A stretch of DNA of 64,000 bases from Pomphorhynchus laevis (GCA_012934845.2 WNNJ02003300.1:372001-436000); one strand, 5' to 3'. Counted from the stretch's first letter, positions 33,430-47,020 are shown. The notes: generated by a model not told the origin, from the letters alone. Numbers and translations are program-made.

Positions 33430-36420
33430 AAGGTATATAAAATTTAACGTAGCAAATGCGTGCCAACTGAACGCTTACAAGACCAGCAACAAAAAAACAC
33501 ACAGCAAAATTCAGATTAATTAGTAAATTGTTTAAACGGGATCGGATTTGCCGTTTGAAGCACGGCACGGAAATTGATTGGCGTATATGGAAGGGCAGAT
33601 GATTCCACGATGGAGGAGCAGCCACAACGAAGAAGCGGATGCCAAAGAGGTAGAGTAGTTTGAGACATATAACAGAAGGGAATTACGAGAACGCGAGGAA
33701 CAGTAAACAGGACGAGAATTGTCGAGAAAAAGAAGGTTGAGAAATAAAGGGGTATGACAAGTTACAAGGCGAAAAGCAATGATAAGAAGACGAATTTGAA
33801 CACGACAATAAATAATAGGCAAATCGAGAGAAACAAGATGGTGGGATGTACGATCAAAACGACGAAGATTGAGGAGAACTCGGACGGCTGCGTTGATGAT
33901 GCGTTGTAAAGGAAGAAGAGTGGATTTAGGTGAGTTTGAAAATTGACAAAGACAGTAATCAATTTTGAGAAAAGAAAAGATATCAGAGTCGTACATGAAG
34001 GGAAATGGATCAATCTACGAATTTGACGGAGGTTGCGGAGAATCAAGGTATATGAGCGTACTTTATCTCTAACGAAAGTTTTAGTGGAAGTCGGTTGTCG
34101 AAATGGGAGACTAGGAAAACGAGATTGTCAACGATAGGGAGAATTGTAGAATCTAACAAGGAAGTCAAATGTATGAGAAATAGAAGACAAATCATCGAGA
34201 AGAAGAGAGAAAAGCAAAGGGCCTAATACGGAGCCTTTGGAACACTGAACGGGATGTAAGAAGGATCCGAAAGAGACGAGTTAGAACACACGCGAAAAGT
34301 ACGGTTTGATAGATATAAAGAGAACCCAGCTACACTGTGTAAAGAGAAACCATAATCATGAAGAAGACTATGGAGAAGAATCGAGTAATCGACGACGTCA
34401 AAAGCAGATGAGAAATCAAGAGAAACTATGACACTACATAATTTTTGATTGCGCGAGATGAGTAAGTCGTTATGAATTTTAAGACATGCAATTTCAGTAA
34501 AGTGATTAGAGCGAAAAGCAGCTTGGAAGCGATGAAACAAGTTAGAGAAAAATATATATACATTAACTTGATTGAGAACAAGACGCTTAATGAGAGGGTT
34601 GGGATAAGTTAAATAGGACGGTACGAAAATGATAGTGAAATGTCGAGAGATTGCTTTTTGAGGAGAGTGCGAACAGTGGCGCATTTCCAGATGGAAGGAA
34701 ATGTGCGGCTGGGAATAGACAAGTTAAACAGAGTGGTTAGGAAGGGTGAGATAGATGAGCAGATATTTTTAAGCAAGTGGGTTGGAATTTGGTAAGTAGG
34801 AGTTGTTTGATTTGGTTATGACAGAAGATCCAAACAACTTAATCAGACGAAACGGGAAGAAGGTGGGATAGCTTTGGGAGGGAAGTATTTAAAGAGAAGA
34901 GGGGATACAAGGGGCATATGGGTAGAAGAGAAAGTAAATTGGATACCTTAGATTGTAGATAAGAGGAAAATTCATCAGGATTTATGTTACAAGGGGTAGA
35001 TGATAGTGAAAGAATTGAGTTTAAGATATTCCAATGAGATTTAGAGTTGGAAGAGGACTCGAGTTGATTTGGCCAAAAGAGAGTACGTTTAGTTCGCATA
35101 AGAATGATATGGGAGCGCGGAGAGTAAGATAGGAAGCACGGAGATTCGGAGTAAGTGTGTTTGGAGAACGTTTAAGAAAACGATTAAACACACGAAAAGA
35201 GTGACGAAATCGACGCTTAGAAAGACAAGAGTCGGAATCGTACCAGGGAGCATGGCTCGACCGCTGAAAACGTCGTAATCGAATAGGCAGAAGGTTATTA
35301 AGGATCTTCGTAAGTTTAGAATCAAACAGTATGCACAGATAATCGGAAGAAAGATAGTTAAGAGGAAGTGAAAAGAGTGAAGAATTGAGTAAGGCTGTGC
35401 AGAAAATAGGGATATCGAGAAGCTTCCAGGGTCGACTTGGTGTAGATAATGGTAAATGCGGAGAAGGAGGATGGGGACGAGTAAGAGTAAGAGTGACAAG
35501 GAAATAATCGGACAAACCAGGATCAGTAATTGACAAGGAGGTATAGTCATTAAAGTAGTTAGGAACAGCAAAGATGTCGATAGCACCGCCAAGAAAATGA
35601 GTTGGGGTTTTTTAAAGTAATTTATAGTTAAAATAAGAAAAAAGATTAGTTAAAATGATAGAGTCAGAGTCAGACGGGCGATCAAGACGAATGTTAAATT
35701 CACCAAGACCAAAAGAAGGATTATAAGACAATGAACAGTGATACATAAGATATGCAAGGTCGTTAAAGAACATACGTGAGGGGGCAACTGAACCTACGCG
35801 GTATACAATTACAAGTTCCAGAGGGAAGGAGTTGATAATCTACATATGAGTAATTCGAACGAAGCGTAACGGATGTTAACGTTAATTTTACGTAGAGACA
35901 TTTGGTGTCGAGCAATGGCGACAATACAACCATTGTTAGAAGCAGTAGATGTATGAGAGCCAATTGGACGAACTAATTCAACTAGAGAACAACCAGACCG
36001 ACATAGACGACGAATAACAAGATCGTCGGAGCCAGAGTGCCAGGATTCGGTAATACAGAGAATATCGATAGATAATCGATCGAAGATATTAATGAGCATA
36101 TCAGCTTTATGACCAATAGAGCGAGTGTTGAAAAGACTAATTCAAAAAGTATGCTCTGGAGCAAGATCGACTAGCGAAGAAGACAGGGGAGAGACGGGAC
36201 GCTATCGAATTTTTATCCTTGTGTGTGCAACGTGAAAATTTCCGTTGAATTGACGTATTGATGAGGATGACTCGCCGTTTTTTTCACGTCGATGTTTCTC
36301 AATGCGAGCTAAATTGAGCTGAGCGATGTCAGAAGGGGAGCGGTCAGGAAAGATACGACAAGTAGACGAAGTAGTAAGAAGTTTAAAACGTTGGGAGAAT
36401 ACCAAGGATGCATGTGAATC
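33430..36420 (-). mobile_element. CR1/L2-type LINE copy B, minus strand
   Basis: Reading the minus strand from 36420: ORF1 end (FPDRSPSDIAQLNLARIEKH), endonuclease ([40 protein letters not shown]), RT ([20 protein letters not shown]; the catalytic YxDD block is lost between about 34230 and 34050) and the C-terminal part with ENSRPVYCSSRSRNS-like sequence. The 3' end at 33430-33470 carries the family GCGTTCAGTTGGCACGCATTTG-like word. Several frameshifts. The nearest relative is copy A at 13084. Confidence 0.85.
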
Positions 36421-36739
36421 ATGTCGGAAAACATAGTATATATAGTTTTAAAAATAATCCAATTGGCTCAATAATTAGCAATACAGATTTATATAAAATA
36501 TAGTATAAATAAAAAATAATATAAAATAATATAATATTAATATATACAATGCATGTTATTTAACGTTTCAAACGAAGCCTTTTTCTTGTATTTTATCTCT
36601 CTAAGTTATTCTACATAAATTGTATTTACAATTTACGTTACTTATATTTTGATTTTAATCGGTTAAAAGATATAAAATAAACGTTTCGAATATCTTTGAT
36701 TAAAAGTCGTGAATCAAAGTCAAGTCTATCAAGCAACAC
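36421..36739. other. AT-rich spacer
   Basis: No gene or element recognised. Confidence 0.5.
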
Positions 36740-37085
36740 CATTTAGTATAAATGCCGAATTTCGTAAGAAATCCTGGACCGTTGTCTACTCAGCACATCC
36801 GTGCACTACTATTATACATGCCGTATCCATTAAGGATCCAAAGAGTGAAGCGACAATTCAGCAACAACCTCTGCCTACTGTTTAAGGATGTCCGCACAGC
36901 AATTCGTTCTGGCTAAGAGCGTAAGCCTCAGACAATTAAGCAAAGTGTTGGAAACGTTTTTATTCACAATGTCACACAGGCAACCAAACTGCCAGTAAGT
37001 ACTTCATTCTACTGATGAGTGTTGCCGGGTAATACGGTAATCCGTATTGCAGTTTAACCATGCATAATGCACTAAATTTTTTAAC
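36740..37085 (+). repeat. Dispersed repeat with hammerhead-like words
   Basis: Shares GTAAGAAATCCTGGA and GTTGTCTACTCAGC with 5460-5500. At 36990-37030 it has GGCAAC, CAAAC, CTACTGATGAGT and GTTGCC, where the two 1347/1707 copies have GGCAGC, GAAAC, CTACTGATGAGT and GCTGCC. Likely an RTE- or SINE-type untranslated end. Confidence 0.5.
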
Positions 37086-37289
37086 AGAAATGCTGTTTTA
37101 CATGCACACTTTCAAGTGTACAAATATATAAAATATAATTTGTTGTTACAACTGCCGTGGGAAACTTAATTGTGTACTTATAAATAAATCACTATTTTTT
37201 CCTCATGAGGAACAAACACCATGCAGCATTCTATATCATCATACAAAGAAATAGAACCTTAAAAAAGTTTGAGATATAATATACATACA

Positions 37290-37378
37290 ATCAATCCAGT
37301 TCCAGATCAATCCAGTTCCAGATCATACATTTCAGATCAATCCAGTTCTAGATCAATCCAGTTCCAGATCAATCCAGC
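37290..37378 (+). repeat. 16-bp minisatellite
   Basis: About five units of GATCAATCCAGTTCCA with minor variation just upstream of a CR1 ORF1. It could be a promoter-like or slippage-made 5' leader. Confidence 0.7.
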
Positions 37379-37429
37379 AAATTACATAGTTTTAACACAA
37401 GGACGTTGATGGGTGGAAGTAAGAAGACA

Positions 37430-39656
37430 GCTACGATCGACACCAACTGTGCTCAACTACAAGTACAGTGCTCGACACTCGATTGCAGTGTCTGACCACA
37501 ATCGCATGCGAAAGCAGTAAGTCCAAAGAAGACTTCCTATGCGGCTTTTGTGCCAACAAACTCATACGCGACCTCTCCCATAAGAACATATCAACATCCA
37601 ACGTGTCCACTCAAACCACCCCAGTCGTTTTTGATATCCTTTGTCAACACATTGATCCTGTCATCACATGCACTTCTAATCCCATGTCTTAGCATCCCGA
37701 CACCTCGCATATCTTCCCTTCTGACTCGTTTCGCAATAACATACATCCTTTAATCAAAATTACCTCCACCAACCTCCACAATCCTTCCACTCATAACCTT
37801 TCCTCACATCGCTCACCACCCTCTCTATTATCCAAATCCTCTTTGTCTTCCGCTGTTAAACCTAATCCCTTGATATCCTAAACTCCCAGCTCTCATCGTG
37901 ATCTAACCAACTCACGTTACTCGTCCTCCTTTAAGGAATCGCTTTCCTTCTCGCGATCGTCACGTCATCGTCACTAATATCACTCCTTCAACCTCTTTAT
38001 CTCCACTAGCACGTCTCGACCACGATGTTTCTGCCTTCAGATCCATCCTATCGTCTATTGTTCCTGCGCATAAACCATCCTTTTTCAACAACATATCTTT
38101 TGTCGCATACATTCGCCTAAATAAATCTTATCAATCTAACCTTTCCAGCCCCCTCTCCTAAAAATTGTTTTCAAGCATTGATCTCACGCGTCTTCTGTCC
38201 TCTTCCAACGATTCAAGCTCATGTCCTCTTCAGCCACTCGCATTTTCCCCGATCGCAGCCTCATCGAAATCGCTCAACTCTCATCTGCTAGCATCGAAAA
38301 ACTCCGTCGTGAGGAAAACGGCGAAGCATCTCTCTCCATTCAAAACATCGACGGGAATTATCAAGTTGTCCGCACCCGCCCAAAAATTCGATGGCGCTAC
38401 ATCTCCCCTGTGTGTATTCTCCACTAGCCACTATAACCACCACACACGGTTTCCGCCTCGGCCTCCTCAACACTAGATCTATTCTCAAAAAATCCAAGCT
38501 CATCCTCAACCTATTCACAAAGCAATCCATCGATCTCTTCTGCCTCACCGAATCCTGACAATTGATTCCGACGACCTCTCCATCCACCATCTGTTCTCTG
38601 CCAATTGCTCACTAGTCGAATTTGCCCGCCCCCTCAGCTCATACCCTTCTGAATTCTCTAATCATGACGGCATCGTCGCATTCGCGGGTCATTCCGCGAC
38701 TTTTCGACTCTGAACTCACATCCACTCTCGATCTTCTATTGATCTTCAAGCCTCACCCACACCGTCACTTGCACCGTGCCCCATGGTTTGACATCCAATG
38801 CCTACTCTCAAAGCGTCGACTCCGCCATGCTTTGAGAGTCTATCACCACTCTCTCAGACATGATTTCCACTCGATCACTCCGTCTTTCCGTGATTTCTAT
38901 CTTGTTCTGCGCCGGTCTCATCTCAACCTACTGCGTACCAAATAAAACTCCTTATGACATCATAAAATCATCACTTCATTCAACTTTAAGACTCTCTGGC
39001 ATACTTTCAACTCAATCCTTGCTCGCTCCTCTTCGCCTTACAACATCAATGCTCATGATTATTCGTCATTTCTCCAGACCAAAGTATCCACGTTGCTCTC
39101 TAAAACCCCGGCCTCCATCCTATCCCACACTGCCCCGCCTAGCTTCATTATTCCGGAATTATTTCATATTCTCATTGTCTTACCTACTAAAGCCTAATCG
39201 GTCATCATGCCCTTGCCCAACAAAACCTCACCTGCCGATCCCCTGCCTACTCACATATTAAAATCTATATGATCATCGATATCCCCATTTCTCACAACCT
39301 TGTTTAACTCGTCCATCCGCAGTCGTATCTTCCCTTCACACTGGAAATCCGCAATCGTTCGTCCCCTCCTTAAGAAACAATCGCTCGACCCCTCCCTTCC
39401 TTCTAGCTATCGCCCCATTTCACTACTCCCTACTCTTTCAAAGCTCTTAGAACGCCTCATCTTAATACAAATCAACGCTTATCTCTCCTCATCCAATCTG
39501 TACCCTCCTTTCCAATCCGCTTTCCGCTCTAATCACTCGACAGAAATCGCATGCATAAAAGTGTACAACGACTTACTCATTTCTCAAGACAAGGCTCTAT
39601 ATAGTGTTCTCATCTCCCTCGACCTCTCCTCCGCCTTCGACATTGTCGTCCACTCC
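37430..39656 (+). mobile_element. CR1/L2-type LINE copy C, 5' part
   Basis: ORF1 37468-38440: CFANKL-type Cys motif (FLCGFCANKL), Pro/Ser-rich region, FPDRSLIEIAQLSSASIEKL. ORF2 endonuclease 38520-38960 and RT fingers 39300-39656 (YRPISLLPTLSKLLERLI, SVLISLDLSSAFDIVVH). It stops abruptly within the palm, so the 3' half is missing. Frame broken in several places. Closest to copy D at 50911. Confidence 0.8.
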
Positions 39657-40439
39657 GTGTTCGACAAGAGGAAAATACACAGTGCCTGTATAAAGGCTCG
39701 TCATAAAGTTGAACCGCTATCACAAACGAAAACAAAATTTTCTTAAATCTAAGACGATATAGAGTCAATATTTATAGTGCAGGAAAATCAAGTTATAAAT
39801 ATCTTCACATTTCATTGAATTTCTTGTTGGCGCGATTTTATTTAATAACATTGTAATTTCTCCAATGATAGCTATTTTATTTTGCTGATCACACATTAAT
39901 TGACCGATCCACTTACGTTCAATGCTTTGCGAGCTTTTATGTAGTTTTTATTACTTTCGATTAGGGCATATTTAAATAAATCTGTTATTTGAATCGTGGA
40001 CTTCCACTACAATGATTCACTATTGCGTCTCGTTGAGTCTGCTTCTTTTTTAAGTCGTTTCTTCTATTATTCAGGTTTACGTTTATTGATAATTCACTCC
40101 CGCCCATATAGTGCATCACGTGTTTAAGCTACTAAACATTATGGCGTCTTTTATGTTATCGCAGCATCTAGCCCTATGTCTACGACATTTAGTATATTGG
40201 CCGTTACTAGTTGTTTCTTTGTTATTATTGATGTGATTTGATGTTTGTAGTTTTGATTTTATTGTGTCATTATTTTCGCTATAAATGTAAGTTCTTCGTT
40301 TTTCATATTTAAAGTACCGCGTACCTCATTCACTCTATTTTGAATATCGCGTTGAAGGTTTCGTAAAGCTAAAATATAAATCATATTTATAAAGATATAT
40401 AAGACTAACGACAGTTGATCGCTCGCCGACGATTTACGC
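39657..40439. other. Unassigned sequence
   Basis: About 780 bp without recognisable coding frame or repeat. Confidence 0.45.
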
Positions 40440-40669
40440 TAAAGCAGTCATGTCCAAAATAATATCGATGGACAATATCCAGCGCTCTGTGGAAACACCT
40501 GATAGTTCGAGTGGTCCCTTCGACGAAACTTAACAAGACAAAATCGAACCGATGGAACAGTCAAGCGTGCACATTATCAATCACAACGCAAACTCTTTAT
40601 CAGCAGATTAAGAATCCAAATCAAGGGAGGCGACAGATTACAACGGCAGCTCGAGCCTCGACCTATTTA
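40440..40669 (+). other. Unassigned short open stretch, possibly the start of a retroelement
   Basis: MSKIISMDNIQRSVETPDSS and EPMEQSSVHIINHNANSLSA: acidic, Ser-rich, cut by the LINE insertion at 40670. Reminiscent of a gag leader but not assignable. Confidence 0.25.
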
Positions 40670-41385
40670 CAATAATAAAGATTTTATTAAATCAAAAACA
40701 TAAATGAGAGAAAAAAGAACAGAGTAATAACAGTCAGTTAAGAGTGACAGTTAAAGACAGAAACCACAGTTCATTTCTTTCTTGCAGTCTTACCTTTCTT
40801 CATGGCCTCAAATCCACGGGGATCAGAGCCCCCAACCGATCCAACACGCCGCCTTCCGACTGAACCACCCGGGGTCTTTCACCCCCCCCCCCGAAGAATC
40901 CAATCGGCGCGGACTATGTTGGGTAAGCGAGAGATAAGCCTTTGCTCTGGGGGACGTCCTCTTGAGAAGAAGACTAGTCCCGATATAGCACAAGTACCCC
41001 AAAGGCGCACCTGGGTTTTCCCTTTCAATGACAGATGCTAAGCCAGTTTCAGAGCCCACCTAGCTTTCTTCAGGATACGTTTTAGTCTATCCAGGTCAGC
41101 TTTCGCCGACCAGTTCACCGTAACAGTGAACTCCAGGTATTTTACTCGACTTGAGAAGGTGGGGAGTGGTTCAGAGGCAAATATGGAGGAGAGTGCAGAG
41201 AGTGCTAATCTCTTAAGTTTTTTCTTTGTTGCAGTGGTGCCATGAAAGATAACCGCCTGCGATTTGGCAGAGTTTTAAATAAGATTGGATACGGGTAACT
41301 GGTCTTTTAATCTTAAAAAGAAACGGCTGATGTCAGAAATTACGTCTTTGCACCTGTGTCCAGAGACACAGGCTCTCTAATCTCT
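40670..41385 (-). mobile_element. R1/I-type LINE 3' fragment, head-to-head with the next
   Basis: Minus-strand copy of the LINE 3' region, from CACAGGTGCAAAGACGTAAT near 41375 to an AATAATAAAG end at 40670. It matches 42385-43077 on the plus strand, giving about 0.7-kb inverted arms. Confidence 0.85.
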
Positions 41386-43077
41386 CTGTTTCCGCCAGAC
41401 AGGCTCTCTCGAATGAATACTGGAGCACTAGATATAGGATTCAGCTGAGTAGGGATAGGACGAGTATTGCTCGTCTTAATCCTTCTCAGTCTTCTTTTTG
41501 GAAGATTTTTAAGAAGGAGAAGTTTGTTTGCAGGAAGGATAGAGCATTCAGTTGGATAGGGAAAGTAGGCCTTGATAAAGTTTTGGAAGAGTCACTAGCC
41601 TTACACAACTATGGAGCATCTCAATCACCTCTACCAATGCCGCCTTGGTGTAACTTCAGGAGTAGGGATCTATCTGTTACGGATATCCTAAACTCCTGGG
41701 GTCCACTCCCGGGCACCTCCAAATTCGTCGCTCCACTTTCTTCTCGGGTCTGTCAGCTTTTGACAGCTGATCAGAGAATAGAGGTGGCCGTCACAATGCT
41801 TTTAGCATCACCATCCGATGTAGCAGGCATCAATATAAGTAAGCGTGTTTTTCTTCCTAAGAAAAAATCCTGCTCATGCCCTAAAGATCTGCGACCTATT
41901 TTTATTCAAAATGCCCTCGTATCGATCTACAAAAAAGCGCTTGCGCGTAAAATCCGCGACCATTTAAGTAAACGGAATTTGATCCCTCCAGGTTTTCATG
42001 GGTTCGTCAAAGGTCGCTCGGTCCATTCAGCAGTTGGTGAGGTGGAGCAGTTTTGTCGGGATAATAGCCATCAACTAGTTGTGGCTGTTCTCCTTGACTT
42101 TTCTGCTGCATTTGACCGCATCTCCATTCCTTTTGTGATCTCTTCTCTCAGGTCCCTCGGGTTGCCTGCGAGGATTGTGAACAGTGGAGATCCTGCTGTA
42201 TACCAAGCGATTATACTATGAAGACGACCCTGATGCACGCCAGTTCTACCCTATTACTGGTGTGCATCAAGGATCCCCACTTTCTCCTATCTTATATCTT
42301 GCTGCCTCTATTTATCTATTCAAAATATTTAAACGCGAACAACGTCTTGTGGTGTACGCTGATGACGCCACAGCCCTGTTTACTGGACACAGGTGTAAAG
42401 ATGTAGTCTCTGACATCAGCCGCCTCTTTTTAAGATTAAAAGACCAGTTACCCGTATCCAACCTTATTTTAAACTCTGCCAAATCGCAGGTGGATGTCTT
42501 TCATGGATCCCCTGCGACGAAGCAAAAACTTAAGAGATTAGCACTCTCTGCGCTCTCCTCCATTTTGCCTCTGAACTACTTCCCACCTTTACAAGTCAAG
42601 TAAAATAACTGGGGTTCACCATTACGGTGAACTGGTCGGCGAAAGCTGACCTGGATAGACTCAAACGTATCCTGAAGAAAGCTAGGTGGGCCCTGAAACG
42701 GGCTCAGCATCTGTCGTTGAAAGGGAAAACCCAAGTGCGCCTTTGGGGCACTTGGGCTGTCTCGGGATTAGTCTTCTTTTCAAGAGGACGTCCCCCAGAG
42801 CAAAGGCTAAGGTTTCTTAAGCTCCTCGTCTCGCGTTTACCCAGCATAGTCCGCACCGACTGGACTCTTCGGGGGGTGAGAGACCCCGGGTGGTTCAGTC
42901 GGAAGGCGGCGTGTTGGATAGGTTGGGGGACTCAGATCTCTCTGGATTTGATGCCGTAATATCGGTATAAAGACTTGAATAAGAGAAGAAAGATAATCTT
43001 GTTTTTTTTGACTGACTTTTTAATCACTTTATTTATCACTGTTTTTGTATTAGTAAGAAAATCTTATTATTGTATTT
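41386..43077 (+). mobile_element. R1/I-type LINE, RT half (YADD intact)
   Basis: RT frame: [71 protein letters not shown] (catalytic Asp), then after one frameshift at about 42190 [19 protein letters not shown] and VVYADDATALFTGHRCKDVV (YADD). The C-terminal part RARWALKRAQHLSLKGKTQV follows. 5' truncated. 3' end AATCTTATTATTG. Confidence 0.88.
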
Positions 43078-43158
43078 TGACTGTATATTTGTAATAGCAA
43101 CTATTTGTAGACGCTTGTGTTTGTTTGTACTAAAGAAGTTACCATTGAGCAATTAAAA

Positions 43159-44410
43159 AATGAGTGTGCAAATAACGTCGGAGCTATCAAACAATAGCGT
43201 TTTTGCTGCAAATTTTGCTGAAAAAGGTATGGTAATGTCATGTTCTAACGTAAATAAAGACGTTAAGGTAAGTGATTTGTTATCAATTTTTCAAAAAGAC
43301 GCGGGGGTACTCCCTTATACCTAAACTACAAAATTTGGCTATAATATCATTCACGATGCATCTGGAAAGAAAAAAATTGTTCAATTATTTTCTGAGAGAT
43401 TTCGTAAAACTGTACTGTAATAAAGTTGTCTTTAACTCAGTAAGAATGTACGAGACCACCATCAAGATTACTTTTGTAAACTGATATGATGAACGAATAT
43501 GACTCGTATTTTTCTAAAAATCTAACCCATTTTGGTTTAATACAATCGAAGCCTATCCAGGCTACGCTGAAAATTTCAAATTCCTTCCCCCTGCTTGAGG
43601 AGGATTTGTCTTCACTAAAAAGACATTTAAACTTTCATCTGTACAGACCGTCAAGTCCAAGTCTGGGGAGGAAATTCGAGTTGCGTTCGGCACTGCGGAC
43701 ATTGATCAGGCACTTATACTATCTAAAACGGCATCAAACCCCTTCCTGGTGTACAACCTAAGATTCTCAATAATCGAACAAGACAATTGGACGTACCCTC
43801 CATTGCAATGTATGCCACCAGTGGGGGGCACTGGGGATCGGCTTGTTCATCCAAGAGAATATGCGGTGTGTGCGGATGCGACACCTGAAATAGTATGCTT
43901 GTAGGGACGAAATGCACGACTCCCCCAGTCTGCGGTAATTGCTCTGGAGACCACTTGGCGTGGTCTAGGCGTTGTAAGTATTTTAAAACTTAACAGCGTT
44001 CCTTCGCCGATCCTTCACATACTCCGAGTCCTCCTACTTGTTTTTCTGCTGTGGACTCATCGTCTGATAAAATGTCTGATAAAGACATACTACAACTTAT
44101 TGATTCAAATATAAGATTTATTTTAGCGCAAATGGAGAGTATGATTGCGCCCCTGGTATCGGCCTTACAAAGCTTACCGGCCTTTCAGAGCTCTTCTAAT
44201 TCCAAGACGATGACGCCAGAACCTACTATGCCACATTCCAAGAAAAGAAAGGTGTCAGCTCGCACAGTTCCCTCGCTAAAAGTCGGAAAACTACTAATGG
44301 ATAAATGCTGCGCCTCAAACCTGGGAAATGAAGATATTGTCCTGGGGGTTCCGACCCTGGATGGGGCTAGTGGTGGGAAGAGCAACCTTCCCGCACCTAG
44401 CTCTGTCTAG
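43159..44410 (+). pseudogene. LINE ORF1 (gag-like, CCHC knuckles), broken
   Basis: Starts MSVQITSELSNNSVFAANFA. The middle region reads FGTADIDQALILSKTASNPF and FLVYNLRFSIIEQ (the fold before the knuckles). Zinc-knuckle region at 43805-43980: HWGSACSSKRICGVCGC and CGNCSGDHLAWSRRCKYF. The C-terminal part from 44072 is open (MSDKDILQLIDSNIRFILAQ, basic KKRKVS). At least two stops and two frameshifts. The knuckle pattern is that of the R1/I/Jockey group. Confidence 0.75.
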
Positions 44411-44442
44411 GTTGGCTTCCCCCGTCCAACTAATCTAACCCA

Positions 44443-46803
44443 ATGGTGAGTAAACCCGAGGCTTTTTCACTGAATATCCTTCAGTGGAATTCGGGAGGTG
44501 CTTCTGCCCTTAGCATTTTATCTGGTAGAGATGCAGATGTTATAGTCCTTCAGGAGACGCGGTCTATCCGTATCCCCTAGGACATTACTCAATTTATCCC
44601 TCAGCATATATACACCCACTTCACTCCGTATATAACTCCTCCTCACTCATCTTCATTTCAAGGTATTTTAACCTTAGTTAAATGCTCCTTAAGATCTTCC
44701 CTCCTTCTTAATTATTCTTGTCCTACCCTATCTTGTTTAGCTATATCACTTCGTAAGAACGGCAAACGCATCAGCATAACCAATATTTATATACGGCCAA
44801 TAGAAATTCACAAGAACTGTAACCTCCTGGATCGTATATTGGGTAGTGGCTATGACATGTTACTTGGTGACTTCAACGACAGAACTGGTAGTTGGATTAA
44901 TGCAGCAAACCGCAGAGCCAAAAACGACTAACTTATTCACAAACCACCATCCCCCACCTCTCATTGCTCAACTACTAATTCACTCATCGACATATTACTG
45001 CTACATAAGAAGTGGTTGTTGAAACCCTTCTGTACTAAGCAGTCGCGCCAACTTCAGACCACCTCTCATGACCTAATTCGTTGCGGTTAGAGGAAGATAC
45101 GTTGCTGAGAAGAAGGTTCCACTTTGATCCCATCAGGGTGGCCTTTCAGGCAGCTATCCAACTCTTCCCCCGTATTGGGAATGAGAGTTTGACCGAATTA
45201 AATACCTACCTCTCTTCGCAAGCTACCGCGATACTATCGAATACCTAGAAAGGTCGCATATACAACCCCACTCCAACAAAACTCAAGGTCCTAGCTAAAA
45301 TGCTACACCTTCCTAATCTCTCTGTTTCCGTCAGACAAGCCCTATCTAATGAATACTGGAGCACCAGATATAGGTTCCAGCTGAGTAGGGATAAGGCAAG
45401 CATTTCTCGCCTTAGCACTTCTCAGTCTTCCTTCTGGAAGATATTCAAGAAAGAGAAGTTTGTCTGTTGGAAGGATAGAGCATTAGGTTGGATTGTTAGA
45501 ATAGGCATTGATAAAGTTTTGGATGAGTCACTATCCCTACACAATTATGAAGCCAATCAATCACTTCAACCAAACCCGTCTTGGTGTGACTTCAGGAGTA
45601 GGGACTTATCTGTTACAGATATCCTTAACTCCTGGGGCACTTCCTGGCACCTCCAAAAACTATGTGCCACAATCCACTTGTGTCTGTCAGCTTTCGACAG
45701 ACAGTCAGAGAAAGAAGTCGCCATAACAATGCTATTAGCCTCCCCGTCGACATTGCTAACATCAATATTAGCCGTCGAGTATTTTTACCTAAAAAGAAGT
45801 CGACTACATGTCCCAAAGATCTGTGGCCTATTTCAATTCAAAACTCCCTCATCTCCATCTACGAAAAAGCGCTTGTGCGTACAATCCGCGACCATCTAAG
45901 TAGACGAAATTTAATCCCACCAGGTTTTCATGGGTACGTAAAAGATCGCTCGGTCCATTCAGCAATAGGTGAAGTGCAACAGTTTTGTCAAGATGACAGT
46001 CATCAGCTTGCTGTGGCTGTTTTTCTTGACTTTTCGGCTTCATTTGACGGCATTTCCATTCCTTTTGTTATCACTTATCTCATGTCCCTTGGGTTTCCTG
46101 CGAGAATTGTTAGCAGGGTGGAAATATTGTTGTACACCAAGCGATTCTTCTATGAAGACGGCCCTGATGCACGTCAGTTCTACCTAGTACAGGTGTGCCT
46201 CAAGGCTCTCCACTTTCTCCAATCTTATACTCGTATCTTGCTGCCTCTATTGAACTATACAAAAAATTCAAACGCGATCAACATCTTGTGGTATATGCTG
46301 ATAATACAAAATCACTGTTCTCTGGACGCAGGTGCAAAGATGTAGTCTCTGACATCAGCCGTTTCTTTACAAGATTAAAAGATCAGCTGCCCATTTCCAA
46401 CCTTGTTTTAAACTCCTCCAAATCGCAGGTGGTTATCTTTTATGGCGCCCCTGCGACAAGGAAAAAACTCAAGAGATTAGCATTCTCAGCTCTATCTTCC
46501 ATCCTGACTAATCAACCACTCCCTACCTTCACAAATCGAGTAAAATACTTGGGATTCACCATTACAGTTAACTGGTCAGCGAAAGCTGACCTGGAAAGAC
46601 TTAAACGTATCATGAAGAGAGCTAGATGGGCCCTAAAACGGGCCCAACATCTGTCATTGAAGGAGAAAACCCAAGTGCGCCTCTGGAGTACTTGGGCGAT
46701 CTCGGGATTAGTCTTCTTTTCAAGAGGACGTCCCCCAGAAGATATACTAATGTTTCTCAAGCTCCTCGTCTCGCGTTTACCCAGCACAGTCCGCACCGAC
46801 TGA
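44443..46803 (+). pseudogene. LINE ORF2 (endonuclease + reverse transcriptase), broken
   Basis: Endonuclease: MVSKPEAFSLNILQWNSGGA, IVLQETR, ISITNIYIRP, DMLLGDFNDR. RT: LPNLSVSVRQALSNEYWSTR, SDRSVHSAIGEVQQFC-like block, [20 protein letters not shown]. The palm motif reads VVYADNTKSLFSGRR: the second catalytic Asp is Asn, unlike YADD in the neighbour at 42360. Several frameshifts. The C-terminus ISGLVFFSRGRPPEDI ends at 46803. Confidence 0.85.
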
Positions 46804-47020
46804 ACTCTTCGGGGGAGGGGTGAAATACCCTGAGTGGTTCTATCGCAAGGCGGCATGTTGGACTGGTTAAGGGGGCTTGGATCCCCATGGATTTGAGGCC
46901 GTAAATGGAACGGAAGACCGTAGCAGTCCGAAGATAAGCAGTTTGGAGATTAATGAAGAAGATAAACTTATTTATGTTTGACTGATTTATGTTTATATTA
47001 ATAAAATCCTATTATTATCA

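Larger units (their letters stand above)
43078..47020 (+). mobile_element. R1/I-type LINE, near full length
   Basis: ORF1 (43159-44410) and ORF2 (44443-46803) of a non-LTR retrotransposon with gag-like ORF1, apurinic-type endonuclease and RT. The 3' end is AATAAAATCCTATTATTATC at 46999-47020. It lies inside an LTR gag fossil that starts directly after it, and directly follows the copy at 41386-43077 in the same orientation. Multiple frame breaks, so inactive. Confidence 0.88.
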
